64,000 bases of DNA from Enterococcus devriesei (lineage in GTDB: Bacteria > Bacillota > Bacilli > Lactobacillales > Enterococcaceae): positions 241,007-305,006 of the forward strand of contig NZ_JXKM01000003.1 of the NCBI RefSeq assembly GCF_001885905.1, in the 5' to 3' direction. Both the position numbers and the translations under genes were made by a program. This document shows positions 25,255-34,921 of this stretch, piece by piece. Under the pieces are notes generated by a model, which saw only the letters and a program-made list of their open reading frames with translations, was not told where the DNA came from and did not search any database. The first letter of the stretch is position 1; each line of letters opens with the position of its first letter.

Positions 25255-27324
25255 CTAACTAAACAAAATTTCCTGAAACCGTTCAACATCCGTTTCTTGA
25301 CTTAACCGTTCGATTTTATCTGCGTCATTAATCAATTCAATCAAGCTTTTCATAATATTTAAGTGGGAATACGAATCCACTGCTGCTAAACAAAAAATAA
25401 TTTTTACAGGGTCGTTCTCTTCATTTCCAAATGCTATTGGTTTTTTTGTCGTTGCTACACTGATTCCCAATTTATTGACGCCATCCTCTGGTCTAGCATG
25501 CGCCAAAGCAAGGTGCTTGCCGATCACAATATACGGACCAAACTCTTTGACCGAATCGATCATTGCCGATACATAACTGGGCTCGATGACTTGATTTTTC
25601 AGCAAGGGCTCAGAGACTCGTACGATCGATTCTTCCCAAGTTTCCACCTCCTCATTTAATAAAATATTGTTGCTTGTCAATACGTCTTCTAGCATTGGCT
25701 GAATCTCCTTCTTATTCATCGTTAAATGATTTTTATCAAAAAGCGCTTCCAACTCTTTGTAAATAGTCCCGTTAACTTTTCCCTCGCTCTTCTCTATGAT
25801 TTCGATTAACGAATAAAACATTTGCGTAGAGTCACTCGAATTATTGATCAAACGCTTCAAATCTTGATTTTTTGTTAGAAAGCTCTCGATCCGTCGTTTG
25901 CTTTCTTCTTTGATGATCGGTTCTAGTTCGATAACGGGCTTTTCTTGGTAATCAATTGCTACCGTACTAAAAACTAAATCAACATCCAGCTTTTCGATTA
26001 CTTGTAGCTCTTTTGAACTAAGTACCGCTAAAACTTCGATATTAAATAGTTCTTTGAGATTCTCTGAAAGCAACTTCCCAGTTGCGATCCCATGATTACA
26101 GATCACTACAGCCTTATAAACGTAATGTAGGTCCTGATTTATCGCACTGACAGAAGTGGAAAAATGAATGGTTAAAAAAGCAATTTCATCTTCACTTAAC
26201 TCGTTGCCTATCAACGCTTCAATCGTTGGTGCGAAACGCTTAATCGCTACATAAATATCACCATAATTCTTTTTGACCGTTTCCTTTAACGGGTTGACGA
26301 TCTGAATATTACTTTTTACCCGATTAAGCAGTCCTACTATATGTTTATACAAACCTTCTTGCAGCGACTCTTCTTTCCTAGAAAAAGGAATCTTAGTTTC
26401 TGTTTCGATAAATTGCATCAACTGAATTGAAAGCAGCTGTGCTTGTACCCACTCGATCGAATTATTCATGTCCCGAGAGTTGAAGGTGTTCAGCATGAAA
26501 ACAATATATTTGATCTCGACCTCCGGAGGTGTGATTTGGAAATGTTCACAAATTGCAGTGACGAAATCACGAATGTCACTTTGCGGGGTGTCCGCAGCTT
26601 CCCAAGCAGAACTTGCGATGATGTCCTCTCTCAAATAGCGGCTCAACCATACTGCGGTAAAAATCAATAGCTGATTGCGGTAGATCCCCTCCATTGAAGT
26701 CATAGATTGGACATACAACTGATCTAATTTCTTCAACAGCTTTAAAGGAAGATAGAAATTTAGAATAGCCAAATTCAGGGAAGGTTCATTTTCTCCTTCC
26801 GGATTGACCATGCCTACCGAATTATTGATAACATCGTAGATCATCGTGCGAATTGAGCGTTCAGCTCCTTGGAGAACAATTCCTTGCTTTGGAACACTTA
26901 AAACTTCGAGCCCATAATCCGATAAGATATTTCTTACTCGCCGCATATCTTCATCTAAAGTACTTTTGGATATTTGGTAAGCCTCTTCTTTCTGATAAAG
27001 AAAGGTCGCTTTTTTTCCAAGCGAGAACGAAAGTATTAAATCAAAAATACGATTTTCACGATCCAAAAAATATTCCTCATCCACTAACTCATTTTGGTTC
27101 ATTAATGCTTTTTTCTGTTCTGGAGTTAGTAACAGCTGATATCCCTTTTTCCTCAGATTTTTAATTTCAGGAAAATCTTTTTCAAGCAAAAAATGATTGA
27201 TTTCACGTAGCTCGTTTCTGATCGTACGCGAGCTAGTATGAAACTCCTCTTCAAATTTTTCTAATGTGACAGGATAGTCGGACGTTATAAGAATCCTCAA
27301 TATTTTTAATGTTCGATCTTTCAT
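25255..27324 (-). CDS. BglG/MtlR-type PTS-regulated transcriptional activator with EIIB- and EIIA-like domains
   Basis: 689-aa regulator. Order: HTH (about 1-60, LEKFEEEFHTSSRTIRNELREI), second winged-helix (about 110-150), PRD1 (about 165-270), PRD2 (about 280-385; EDEIAFLTIHF keeps the PRD His), EIIB-like domain (about 390-480; AVVICNHGIATGKLL keeps the Cys), and EIIA-like domain (about 540-689; LALAHARPEDGVNKLG keeps the His). PRD1 has Asn/Phe where the second conserved His is usual. Phosphorylation by HPr and by the EIIB/EIIA chain would control DNA binding. ATG 27324 follows GAGGAAGAG; the longer upstream frame has no ribosome site. It heads the operon and a cre site lies 87 nt upstream. 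The intact EIIA may also serve transport. Confidence 0.87.
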   Translation of the reverse strand: MKDRTLKILRILITSDYPVTLEKFEEEFHTSSRTIRNELREINHFLLEKDFPEIKNLRKKGYQLLLTPEQKKALMNQNELVDEEYFLDRENRIFDLILSFSLGKKATFLYQKEEAYQISKSTLDEDMRRVRNILSDYGLEVLSVPKQGIVLQGAERSIRTMIYDVINNSVGMVNPEGENEPSLNLAILNFYLPLKLLKKLDQLYVQSMTSMEGIYRNQLLIFTAVWLSRYLREDIIASSAWEAADTPQSDIRDFVTAICEHFQITPPEVEIKYIVFMLNTFNSRDMNNSIEWVQAQLLSIQLMQFIETETKIPFSRKEESLQEGLYKHIVGLLNRVKSNIQIVNPLKETVKKNYGDIYVAIKRFAPTIEALIGNELSEDEIAFLTIHFSTSVSAINQDLHYVYKAVVICNHGIATGKLLSENLKELFNIEVLAVLSSKELQVIEKLDVDLVFSTVAIDYQEKPVIELEPIIKEESKRRIESFLTKNQDLKRLINNSSDSTQMFYSLIEIIEKSEGKVNGTIYKELEALFDKNHLTMNKKEIQPMLEDVLTSNNILLNEEVETWEESIVRVSEPLLKNQVIEPSYVSAMIDSVKEFGPYIVIGKHLALAHARPEDGVNKLGISVATTKKPIAFGNEENDPVKIIFCLAAVDSYSHLNIMKSLIELINDADKIERLSQETDVERFQEILFS

Positions 27325-27410
27325 TGATCTCTTCCTCTCGTCTAAAATGAGTATATAGCCCTTTGATTTTGTATATAAGTGGAGATTCTTGCAATCTTTT
27401 TTTGCAAAAA

Positions 27411-27424
27411 TGTAAGCGCGGTCA
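27411..27424. promoter_or_regulatory. Near-consensus cre site (CcpA operator) for the PTS operon
   Basis: TGTAAGCGCGGTCA matches the consensus TGWAANCGNTNWCA at all fixed positions but one (G for T). It lies between the cshA terminator and the regulator start, upstream of TATACT-like -10 sequence (about 27350), so CcpA/HPr-Ser-P is expected to repress this operon when glucose is present. Confidence 0.65.
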
Positions 27425-27437
27425 TTCAAGGGCAAAA

Positions 27438-27482
27438 AAATCAGGTTTCTATCTCAATTATATCGAGATGGAAACCTGATTT
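27438..27482 (-). terminator. Terminator of cshA
   Basis: 18-bp stem with one G-U pair (AAATCAGGTTTCTATCTC / GAGATGGAAACCTGATTT), 9-nt loop, then TTTTTTTGCC on the minus strand. Confidence 0.88.
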
Positions 27483-27522
27483 ATCTACAATCAAACAATT
27501 TCTTGTTTACTATTTTCAATTA

Positions 27523-29082
27523 TTAATCGTTCGAACTTGTCCGAATCACAAAGCCGCGTTTTTTATCGTTGCTGCGGTTCGTGTTTTTGTTGTTACTATT
27601 GCTACGTGACTTGTTGCCGCCGTAGTTTTTATTTTTTTGGCTAGAGCTGTTACGGTCACGATCTTTACGGTAGTTGTCTTTACCACGTCCGCCGCCACGG
27701 TTATTATTATTGCGTTTACCGCCACCGCCGCGATTGAAGCCGCCTTTTTTATTTGAAGGCAATGGGCGTTCTGGTGTGATTTTTACCGGAACCGCATCTG
27801 AAGGATCTTTGGCGATCGTCTTCAATAATAATGCTGCTAATGCTTCTGGAGAATAAGCTGCTAATAATTCTTGAGCGGATTCATTGTATTTTTCCAACGT
27901 ATCAGAATTTTCGCCGATTTGACGTTGGATTTCTTCCATCGCCGCACCTAGTTGACCTTTGAAGGCTTCTTTTTCGGTTGGTGGACGCATTGGGTTCATG
28001 CGTTTTTTCGTTAAGTTTTCAATGACATGCAAGTAGCCCATTTCGTTTGGTGTCACGAAAGTTACTGACATACCGCCTTTACCAGCACGACCAGTACGAC
28101 CGATACGGTGAACATAGCTTTCTGGATCTTGTGGAATATCGTAGTTGTAAACGTGTGTCACGCCTGAGATATCTAGTCCACGTGCAGCCACGTCAGTCGC
28201 TACTAAAATATCAAGATCGCCTTTTTTGAATGAACGCAATACGCTCATCCGTTTTTGTTGTGAAAGATCCCCATGGATACCTTCAGCTTTATAGCCACGC
28301 GCTTCTAAGCCACGAGCTAATTCATCAACACGGCGTTTTGTACGGCCGAAAACGATCGCCAAGTCTGGTGTTTGAACATCAAACAAGCGCGTCATTACGT
28401 CGAATTTTTCGTAATCTTTTGCCCGAACATAATATTGATCGATCAAATCAGCTGTCATTTCTTTCGCTTTGATTTTCACGTGTTCAGGTTCTTTCATGAA
28501 TTTCACGCCGATTTTTTTGATTGCGTCGGGCATTGTTGCTGAGAACAATAATGTTTGACGTTCAGCAGGGACTTTGCTGATGATTTTTTCGATATCTTCT
28601 AAGAAGCCCATGTTCAACATTTCGTCTGCTTCATCTAAGACTAATGTTTCAACGGTTTCTAATTTCAAGGTGTGGCGGTTGATATGATCCAACATCCGTC
28701 CTGGTGTACCTACGACGATATGTGGACGATCTTTCAATCCGCGAATTTGACGGCCGATATCTGCGCCACCATAAACGGCTTGGACACGAATTTTTTTGTC
28801 GCGGCCTAAACGGAATAATTCTTCTTGCGTTTGGATAGCAAGTTCACGAGTTGGTGAGATGACAAGACCTTGTAAAACATTTTTAGTTGTGTCGATCTTA
28901 TCTAACATCGGCAAACCAAAAGCGGCTGTTTTCCCTGTTCCCGTTTGTGCTTGTCCAATCACGTCTTTTCCGGCTAATGCCAAAGGAATAGTTTGCTCTT
29001 GGATCGGTGTCGCTTCTTCAAAACCTGAGCGCTCGATCGCTACTAATAGTTCTGGTGCTAATTTTAGTTCTTTGAATTTCAA
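27523..29082 (-). CDS. cshA: DEAD-box ATP-dependent RNA helicase CshA
   Basis: 519-aa RNA helicase that remodels RNA in the degradosome and ribosome assembly, important in the cold. Motifs in order: Q motif ([14 protein letters not shown]), I AQTGTGKT, Ia [58 protein letters not shown]. The C-terminal tail (about 430-519) is Gly/Arg/Asn-rich with RGGG repeats, an RNA-binding extension. The start is TTG 29082, 7 nt after AGGAGG. A roughly 330-bp non-coding leader precedes it. Confidence 0.94.
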   Translation of the reverse strand: MKFKELKLAPELLVAIERSGFEEATPIQEQTIPLALAGKDVIGQAQTGTGKTAAFGLPMLDKIDTTKNVLQGLVISPTRELAIQTQEELFRLGRDKKIRVQAVYGGADIGRQIRGLKDRPHIVVGTPGRMLDHINRHTLKLETVETLVLDEADEMLNMGFLEDIEKIISKVPAERQTLLFSATMPDAIKKIGVKFMKEPEHVKIKAKEMTADLIDQYYVRAKDYEKFDVMTRLFDVQTPDLAIVFGRTKRRVDELARGLEARGYKAEGIHGDLSQQKRMSVLRSFKKGDLDILVATDVAARGLDISGVTHVYNYDIPQDPESYVHRIGRTGRAGKGGMSVTFVTPNEMGYLHVIENLTKKRMNPMRPPTEKEAFKGQLGAAMEEIQRQIGENSDTLEKYNESAQELLAAYSPEALAALLLKTIAKDPSDAVPVKITPERPLPSNKKGGFNRGGGGKRNNNNRGGGRGKDNYRKDRDRNSSSQKNKNYGGNKSRSNSNNKNTNRSNDKKRGFVIRTSSND

Positions 29083-29413
29083 ATGATATCCTCCTAATGT
29101 CTGTTGACCTTATCATTTAGAGCGTATGTTTTGGTATCCATTCGTAGTCTGCAGCTGTAAAGACAAGCTGACGTTCCTGACGATACTACCGAAAAACCGC
29201 TCCGCGAAGTCACGCGGAAGGATCATCTCTCACAAAAAGTGGCTGAAACATCCTTCATCTGAAAAATGCTCCAACCCTTCTCAAAATAACTGGTAAGCCA
29301 GTTTTATCTGCTACTGGCGAATCTTTAATTTATTGGATGACTCATTCAATCATTACTTCATTTCTCGGCAATGGCTCATTCTAACATATTCTTGCGTTTT
29401 CTGCAAGTTTTCA
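29083..29413 (-). other. Long non-coding leader region upstream of cshA
   Basis: This 331-bp gap between murF and cshA has no gene. On the minus strand the leader can fold a CCGCG / CGCGG hairpin at about 29202-29220 followed shortly by TTTTT, and a CTGG..CCAG hairpin at about 29290-29300. Long structured leaders are common for cold-shock helicases; whether this one is regulatory is inference. Confidence 0.45.
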
Positions 29414-30769
29414 CTATTCTTGTAAAGCTTCCACGACTTCGATCAAACCCATCCCATTACTACCCTTCAAAACAATACTGTCCTCTGCTTTTAAACTCGC
29501 CTTGATAGTAGCGATCATTTGCTGTTTCGCTTCTTTGTTAAAGTGATGAACTGCTAATGTTGGATAGCGATCGGCCAAAGCGACTTTCAGACCTTTGATC
29601 TCTTCCCCGTATAAATAGATTTCTTGAAAGTCTTGGTCGTTGATATGATCTACCATACTCGCGTGGAGCGCATACGACTCTTCGCCTAATTCAAGCATAT
29701 CCGCTAAAACCGCCAAGCGGCGACCTTCCGTCGGTAATTTTGCAAAGGTATCTAACACAAGACCCATCGCTGTAGGATTCGCGTTATACACATCACTTAA
29801 GATATCCGCACCGTTTCCGGCTTTCAACCATTGCGTCCGATTTTGTGTCACTTGGACATACGCCAGCCCTTGGAAAATTTCATCCGTTCCTAGTCCAAAC
29901 CAACGACCGATTGCCATCGCAATCAAGGCGTTTTGCACGTTGTAGCTACCGGGCAGCGGAATTTGATAGCCGTTGTCATCGACAGAAAAGACGGTCGCGC
30001 CTTTCGTCTCGTTTAAAATTGACGCTGATAATTCGCCGGACTGAATGCCAAATGTTTCAATGGTCTGCGAAAGAGAATGTACACGTTCCGTCAGCAAATG
30101 TTCATCCGCCGGAATAACCAAAAGTCCATCCGGAGCTAAGCCGGTGGTGATTTCCATTTTCGCATCCGCAATTTTTTCTCTTGAACCTAGATTTTCAATG
30201 TGGGCTTCTCCAATAATCGTGATCGCCGCTACATCTGGTTCTGCCAACTCAGATAAAACACTGATTTCACCTGCGTGGTCCATGCCCATCTCAAGGATCA
30301 GTTTTTCTGTCCCTTCCGGCATATGTAAAATAGTATAGGGCAAGCCAATATCGTTATTATAATTGCCTTGCGTTTTATACGTCCGAAACTTTTGGCTAAG
30401 AACGGATTCGGTCATGTCTTTGGTGGTGGTTTTCCCGTTTGAACCGGTGATAGCAATCACATCTGGATTTTCTTCCAGTAAATAATAGCTGGCTAAAGCT
30501 TGGAATGCCTGCAGTGTATCTTTCACTAAAATCACTGCGATGTCTTCCGGTGCTGTCGCTGGATCATTGCTCCATAAAGTAGCAGTTGCGCCATTTTCAA
30601 TCGCTTTTGACACAAACTCGTGACCATCGTTGGTTCCTTTCAACGGAACAAATAAATCGCCAGCGGAAATTTTTCGTGAATCGAATTCGACACCAGTAAC
30701 GGTCACCTCATTTTCCGTCAATACTTCACCTTGAACGGCTTTCTTGATGATTGTCGTTGTAAAATTCAT
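29414..30769 (-). CDS. murF: UDP-N-acetylmuramoyl-tripeptide--D-alanyl-D-alanine ligase
   Basis: MurF adds the D-Ala-D-Ala dipeptide made by Ddl, the preceding gene, to UDP-MurNAc-tripeptide in the cytoplasm. The 451-aa protein has the three Mur-ligase domains: N-terminal substrate domain (TVTGVEFDSRKISAGDLFVPLKG), central ATP domain with GSNGKTTTKDM (about residue 110) and YNNDIGLPYTIL, and C-terminal domain with DVYNANPTAM and LADMLELGEES. ATG 30769 has GGAGG 6 nt upstream; the frame continues to 30943 but without a ribosome site. ddl lies 191 nt upstream with a hairpin between. Confidence 0.95.
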   Translation of the reverse strand: MNFTTTIIKKAVQGEVLTENEVTVTGVEFDSRKISAGDLFVPLKGTNDGHEFVSKAIENGATATLWSNDPATAPEDIAVILVKDTLQAFQALASYYLLEENPDVIAITGSNGKTTTKDMTESVLSQKFRTYKTQGNYNNDIGLPYTILHMPEGTEKLILEMGMDHAGEISVLSELAEPDVAAITIIGEAHIENLGSREKIADAKMEITTGLAPDGLLVIPADEHLLTERVHSLSQTIETFGIQSGELSASILNETKGATVFSVDDNGYQIPLPGSYNVQNALIAMAIGRWFGLGTDEIFQGLAYVQVTQNRTQWLKAGNGADILSDVYNANPTAMGLVLDTFAKLPTEGRRLAVLADMLELGEESYALHASMVDHINDQDFQEIYLYGEEIKGLKVALADRYPTLAVHHFNKEAKQQMIATIKASLKAEDSIVLKGSNGMGLIEVVEALQE

Positions 30770-30889
30770 GGTGTTCCTCCCCAATTTTTGTTTCAGACTA
30801 TTAAGAAAGACTTTGCCAACCTGCTTTATTTTGCAATTATTTTTGCTTACTCTCAAAAGCTCTGTTGGAAAGCCGGACATAGTTAAAAG

Positions 30890-30929
30890 GAACTTGAGAC
30901 TAATTCTTAGAGAATCAGGTCCCAAGTTC
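30890..30929 (-). terminator. Hairpin between ddl and murF, possible partial terminator
   Basis: Stem GAACTTGGGAC / GTCTCAAGTTC (one mismatch-type G-U) with a long loop is followed on the minus strand by CCTTTTAAC. The short T run suggests incomplete termination, allowing some read-through from ddl into murF. Confidence 0.55.
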
Positions 30930-30960
30930 TGATCTAACATCATTGGTGCTTAATTATTTA

Positions 30961-32025
30961 TTATTCAAAAGCAGCTTGCTGTTCGTAGCGTTTCAACCCT
31001 AATTGAATCAACTCTTCAATCAAGTCACCGTATTTCAAGCCCATATTTTCCCATAATAAAGGATACATACTAAATTCTGTAAAGCCTGGCATCGTGTTTA
31101 ATTCATTCAAGAACAATTCATTCTTGTTGGTCAAGAAGAAATCACAACGGCTAAGGCCAGTGCCACCTAACATAGTATAGGCTAATTTTGCGTAATCTCG
31201 GGCTTTTTGCATCACGTCTTCTGGTACGTCAGCTGGAATTGCCATTTGGATCGTGTTGTCGATATATTTCGCGTTGTAATCATAAAACGCGACTTCTTTC
31301 ACGACTTCACCTGGCAAGGTTGTCCGTACATCGTCATTCCCCAGTACAGCGACCTCGATTTCACGAGCGTCGATGCCCTGTTCAACTAAAGCACGGGAAT
31401 CATACCGATAGGCTTCTTGTAAGGCATTTTGCAATTCTTCACGGTTTTCAGCGCGCGTGATGCCGACACTTGATCCCATGTTTGCTGGTTTAATGAACAT
31501 TGGATACAACAACGTGCCTTCACATTTATCAAAAATTTGTTTTGGATTTTCTTTCCATTGGTTCTTCAGGACAGGCACAAAAGGAACTTGCGGGATGCCA
31601 GCGGCTTGCAAGATATATTTCGTCATGATCTTGTCCATCGCACAAGCACTCGTCATTACACCAGCACCGATATAAGGCATGTCTAAAGTTTCTAAAAAGC
31701 CTTGAATCGTTCCATCTTCGCCGTTTGGTCCATGTAAAACCGGAAAAACGATCGCATTATCTTCTTTAATATCTCCTGCAGCAATGACTTTGCCGCTAAA
31801 CCCTTCAACAACGTTTCCAGTCGTATCCCAAGTCAGGCGCAACACTTCATCTGTTTCTGGTGCTTCCGTTAACAAGGGGCCTTTGACCCATTGACCGGTT
31901 TTATCAATGTAAACAAGTTGCACTTGATAATAATCAAAATAAACCGCAGAAATAACTGAAAAAGCCGATAAAATCGCTACATCGTGTTCCGGACTTTTTC
32001 CACCATAAAGTAAAATAATTTTCAA
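30961..32025 (-). CDS. ddl: D-alanine--D-alanine ligase
   Basis: ATP-grasp enzyme making D-Ala-D-Ala for murF. The family start KIILLYGGKSPEHDVAILSA places the initiation codon at TTG 32025, 8 nt after GGAGG; upstream in-frame ATGs at 32058 and 32040 would add residues foreign to the family. The 354-aa protein has HGPNGEDGTIQG, KPANMGSSVGI, and the omega-loop FYDYNAKY with Tyr, the residue linked to D-Ala rather than D-lactate as second substrate; so normal vancomycin-binding precursors are expected from this enzyme. The metal-binding end is FLNELNTMPGFT. Confidence 0.96.
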   Translation of the reverse strand: MKIILLYGGKSPEHDVAILSAFSVISAVYFDYYQVQLVYIDKTGQWVKGPLLTEAPETDEVLRLTWDTTGNVVEGFSGKVIAAGDIKEDNAIVFPVLHGPNGEDGTIQGFLETLDMPYIGAGVMTSACAMDKIMTKYILQAAGIPQVPFVPVLKNQWKENPKQIFDKCEGTLLYPMFIKPANMGSSVGITRAENREELQNALQEAYRYDSRALVEQGIDAREIEVAVLGNDDVRTTLPGEVVKEVAFYDYNAKYIDNTIQMAIPADVPEDVMQKARDYAKLAYTMLGGTGLSRCDFFLTNKNELFLNELNTMPGFTEFSMYPLLWENMGLKYGDLIEELIQLGLKRYEQQAAFE

Positions 32026-32116
32026 CTGAGTATCCTCCATTACTTTCTGATCCCTCATATTTTAGCACAAAAATCATAATCCCCAAAAAGAAATTTTACA
32101 AGTATTACGAAGCTTA

Positions 32117-32575
32117 TCATTTTGATGACAGTTGTGACTGCTGGATCAAGCCTTCGAGCGTGGTAATAAAATGCTGACGATCCTCATTCGTATAGGGTTT
32201 TGGGCCTTTCGTTCGCTGCTTTGCTTGCCGCATTTTACTACCGATAAATCGTTGGGTCAACAAGCTATCGATATTCATCTGCGTATATTCCATACCCGTT
32301 TGATGCAGCACATGCTGTGCCTTGGGTAAAACTAATGAAGCCAAGCCATAATCCTGCGTGATCAAAAAATCTTGCGGCTGAATCAATGAAACAATTTTAA
32401 AGTCGGCGGAATCTGCACCGCGATCGACATACACAAATTCGACAAACGCCGGATATTCTTTTTTTGAGTAGTGATCGATACTGGTAACAATCACTACTGG
32501 CAAGGAATATTTCTGCGCGATCTCGATCGTCGTATCTTTTACTGGCGAACCATCGCCATCAATCACCAAACGCAT
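32117..32575 (-). CDS. YaiI/YqxD family (DUF188) protein
   Basis: 152-aa protein of the UPF0178/YaiI family, a PIN-like fold. Signature segments: RLVIDGDGSPVKDTTIEIA at the N-terminus, VDRGADSADFKIVSLI, and DFLITQDYGLASLVL with the Asp residues expected of a metal site, ending with the FITTLEGLI helix. Function is not established in any species. The start overlaps the end of the upstream membrane protein gene by 17 nt, so the two are co-transcribed. Confidence 0.88.
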   Translation of the reverse strand: MRLVIDGDGSPVKDTTIEIAQKYSLPVVIVTSIDHYSKKEYPAFVEFVYVDRGADSADFKIVSLIQPQDFLITQDYGLASLVLPKAQHVLHQTGMEYTQMNIDSLLTQRFIGSKMRQAKQRTKGPKPYTNEDRQHFITTLEGLIQQSQLSSK

Positions 32576-33905
32576 TTTTCCCCATCCTTCCCACCACTAA
32601 AAGTCCCAGCAATAATAGGACGATCGAGGTGAATTTTACTTCATTCATCATAGCAAAAACGGCTGAATTATGTAATGTATTCAGCAATAATAAATCCTTT
32701 GCCGGCAGTTCCTGCAGCTGTAAGGCGATCAGCATAAAAATCATCAATAAAAATTGATGGGTGATACTGCCTTTATTTGACGTCGAAAACTTTGCGGTAA
32801 TCCGTTGCTTTTTCTCGATCTCAGTCGTTTGATAATACAACCGGCTTAACCAGCTACTAGTCCCATTTTGGAAAAAAGTTAGAACAAAAATCGCGATGGG
32901 AAATAGCTGTGGCAAGCTTAATAGCACGAGCCCAGCTGCCAAGCCAACTAATTGAACAACTAATGGATTGCTAAATTGTTTTCGTAACCTTCCCGCAAAT
33001 AGAAGTGAGGCAATGACACCTAATAAATAGGGTAAAAATAATAGAGTAGCTTGAGCGGAAATCCCTTTAAAGACGGCCACATAAAAAGTCCCAAATAAAA
33101 AGATGAAATTACCAAACATACCGTTTAAAAAAGTCAGTGCATTTTGCCACAGCGGAACCTTCCAATGATCCTTCTGGCGATGGATCACCAGCAATGCCAA
33201 AATAAAAATCCCGGCGAACAAGAAAATCCCGGTACTTAATAATGTTTCATCCACGAATGCACGGCCGCTGCGTAATAAAAAGAGCGCCGCAAAAAATAAT
33301 AAAAACCACATCAACTCCGGTACTGAAAAAACATTCTTCGTCAGCTCTTTAAAATCCAATTCATAGTGAGGATAATGCTTGACCGTGTGATACGCACAAA
33401 TATAATAAAAGCCTAAAATGATCGGTACAAGAATCGTTTGCACTGGTACTGCTAAAGTCAACGCTAAAAAAAGCGGCAATAAAACAATCAGCGCAATCAA
33501 ATACAGCGATGTCGTCATCGTTTGATAGCCTTTTTCTCTTTCTAAATAAGTGACACTTGTATTGGCTGGTGTTAGCCAAGAGGCACTGAGCCCTAAAAAG
33601 GTACTACCTAACAAATAGAAATTTGTGTGGACTGCCCCGGCTAAAGTCAAGAAAGAGCCAACGCCGCCTAACAATAGCGCCACCATCAGCAACGTGTATT
33701 GATCAATCGCGCGATGGAGTCCGCGAATCAAAAAAATTCCGGTCATGCGAAAAGTATAAAATAAAACAAAGGGCAAGGCCGAGATACTGCTGCCAAAATC
33801 CAGCAAATGGATAAATAATAAATAAGGCACCACAATCATAATGTTGGCTAAAACAAAAGGGGTGGTGCGAGTAAATTGACGAAAAAACTGCTTAATTGCT
33901 TCCAT
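32559..33905 (-). CDS. Polytopic membrane protein, MFS-like, function unknown
   Basis: 448-aa hydrophobic protein with about 12 predicted membrane helices in two halves separated near residue 190-200 by a charged stretch (KHYPHYELDFKELTKN). The overall layout resembles the major facilitator superfamily, but I see no family-specific motif (only a weak GLSASWLTPANTSVTYLE segment). It lies between a phosphoesterase gene (14-nt gap) and the DUF188 gene (overlap), forming a three-gene operon; substrate unknown. Confidence 0.7.
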   Translation of the reverse strand: MEAIKQFFRQFTRTTPFVLANIMIVVPYLLFIHLLDFGSSISALPFVLFYTFRMTGIFLIRGLHRAIDQYTLLMVALLLGGVGSFLTLAGAVHTNFYLLGSTFLGLSASWLTPANTSVTYLEREKGYQTMTTSLYLIALIVLLPLFLALTLAVPVQTILVPIILGFYYICAYHTVKHYPHYELDFKELTKNVFSVPELMWFLLFFAALFLLRSGRAFVDETLLSTGIFLFAGIFILALLVIHRQKDHWKVPLWQNALTFLNGMFGNFIFLFGTFYVAVFKGISAQATLLFLPYLLGVIASLLFAGRLRKQFSNPLVVQLVGLAAGLVLLSLPQLFPIAIFVLTFFQNGTSSWLSRLYYQTTEIEKKQRITAKFSTSNKGSITHQFLLMIFMLIALQLQELPAKDLLLLNTLHNSAVFAMMNEVKFTSIVLLLLGLLVVGRMGKNAFGD

Positions 33906-33919
33906 AAAAATTCCTTCCG

Positions 33920-34819
33920 CTAATAAGGGATCAACGTGATGGCTTGTTGAAATTCCTCTATCAAATGTTCTGCTTTGTATTGCGCGAATTCCGCCTGATG
34001 TTTATTTAATAAGCTGCGCATCTTCATGGGTATGAAGACTTCCGCTAATTGATTATCTAACACAAAATTCCGGGTGATCTGCCATTCATAATAATAGCCT
34101 AACGGTCGGCAGCTATAGCGTGTGCCATTGATTTCTAGATCACCAAAACGGCGATGGGTATGACCAAAGACGACCTGTTTTACATTACTATATTGATCTA
34201 ATAATTCGCCTAATGCCTGTGAACCGAGAAAGGCATTCAGCTTATTCCATATTTGATATTTTCCACTTAGTTGGACGATAAACTCCGCTTTAGGAACAAA
34301 ATGGGTCACTAAGATGACTTGATATTTTTTCCGCGCCAAGTCGTCTAAGATCATTTTTAATTCTCCTAACACAAACTGATCCACCGTTTGATCATCAGCA
34401 AACCGTTCAATAATCCGATCAAACCAATAGATATTTTTCATGGAACGAATTTTTTGCGGGTCCTTCAATTCGGAAAAACCGTAATCATACCAGCCATTAA
34501 AGCCTAGTAAAACGATCTGCTCGTTTAAAGGCAGATACCGGAGATTCAAAAAATGGCTATCCGGAAAATGCTCGATCATGGCTTCCCCCTTGATATTCCC
34601 CATTTCATGGTTACCAAGATTAAAGGTGGTTGGTAGACCTTGATCTCTAAAATAGTGATTGACCGCTAGCGTCTGTTGGATTTTATTGGCGCTATCTCCC
34701 GCAAAATGCAGACGGGTCACCGCTTGCTCCCGCAATAAATCGAACAGCTGCGCAAATTCCCCAGTTCCTAAGTGATTGATATCGGCATGTAAATCCGTGA
34801 TTACTGCTAATTTCCCCAT
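33920..34819 (-). CDS. Metallophosphoesterase
   Basis: 299-aa calcineurin-like phosphoesterase. Metal-binding motifs are all present: AVITDLHADINH (D-x-H), LHFAGDSANK (GD), FNLGNHEMGN (GNHE), VILVTHFVPK (H) and VFGHTHRRFGD (GHTH). It is soluble with no signal peptide, so acts in the cytoplasm on an unknown phosphoester, perhaps a nucleotide or sugar phosphate. First gene of an operon with the unknown membrane protein and the DUF188 protein; GAAGGAGACGG precedes its ATG. Confidence 0.85.
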   Translation of the reverse strand: MGKLAVITDLHADINHLGTGEFAQLFDLLREQAVTRLHFAGDSANKIQQTLAVNHYFRDQGLPTTFNLGNHEMGNIKGEAMIEHFPDSHFLNLRYLPLNEQIVLLGFNGWYDYGFSELKDPQKIRSMKNIYWFDRIIERFADDQTVDQFVLGELKMILDDLARKKYQVILVTHFVPKAEFIVQLSGKYQIWNKLNAFLGSQALGELLDQYSNVKQVVFGHTHRRFGDLEINGTRYSCRPLGYYYEWQITRNFVLDNQLAEVFIPMKMRSLLNKHQAEFAQYKAEHLIEEFQQAITLIPY

Positions 34820-34921
34820 CTAACCGTCTCCTTCTCGTCTATTTTACGCAACTCGTTGTAATAATGCGAATCAAAAGCTACACGTGATATAATGAAAGAA
34901 AAAGAGTGGGAGGTCATGCAC

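Noticed and set aside
30961-32025. Vancomycin-resistance ligase (VanA/VanC type)
   Set aside because: The enzyme has the Tyr-containing omega-loop of ordinary Ddl and sits beside murF, with no vanH/vanX/vanT genes.
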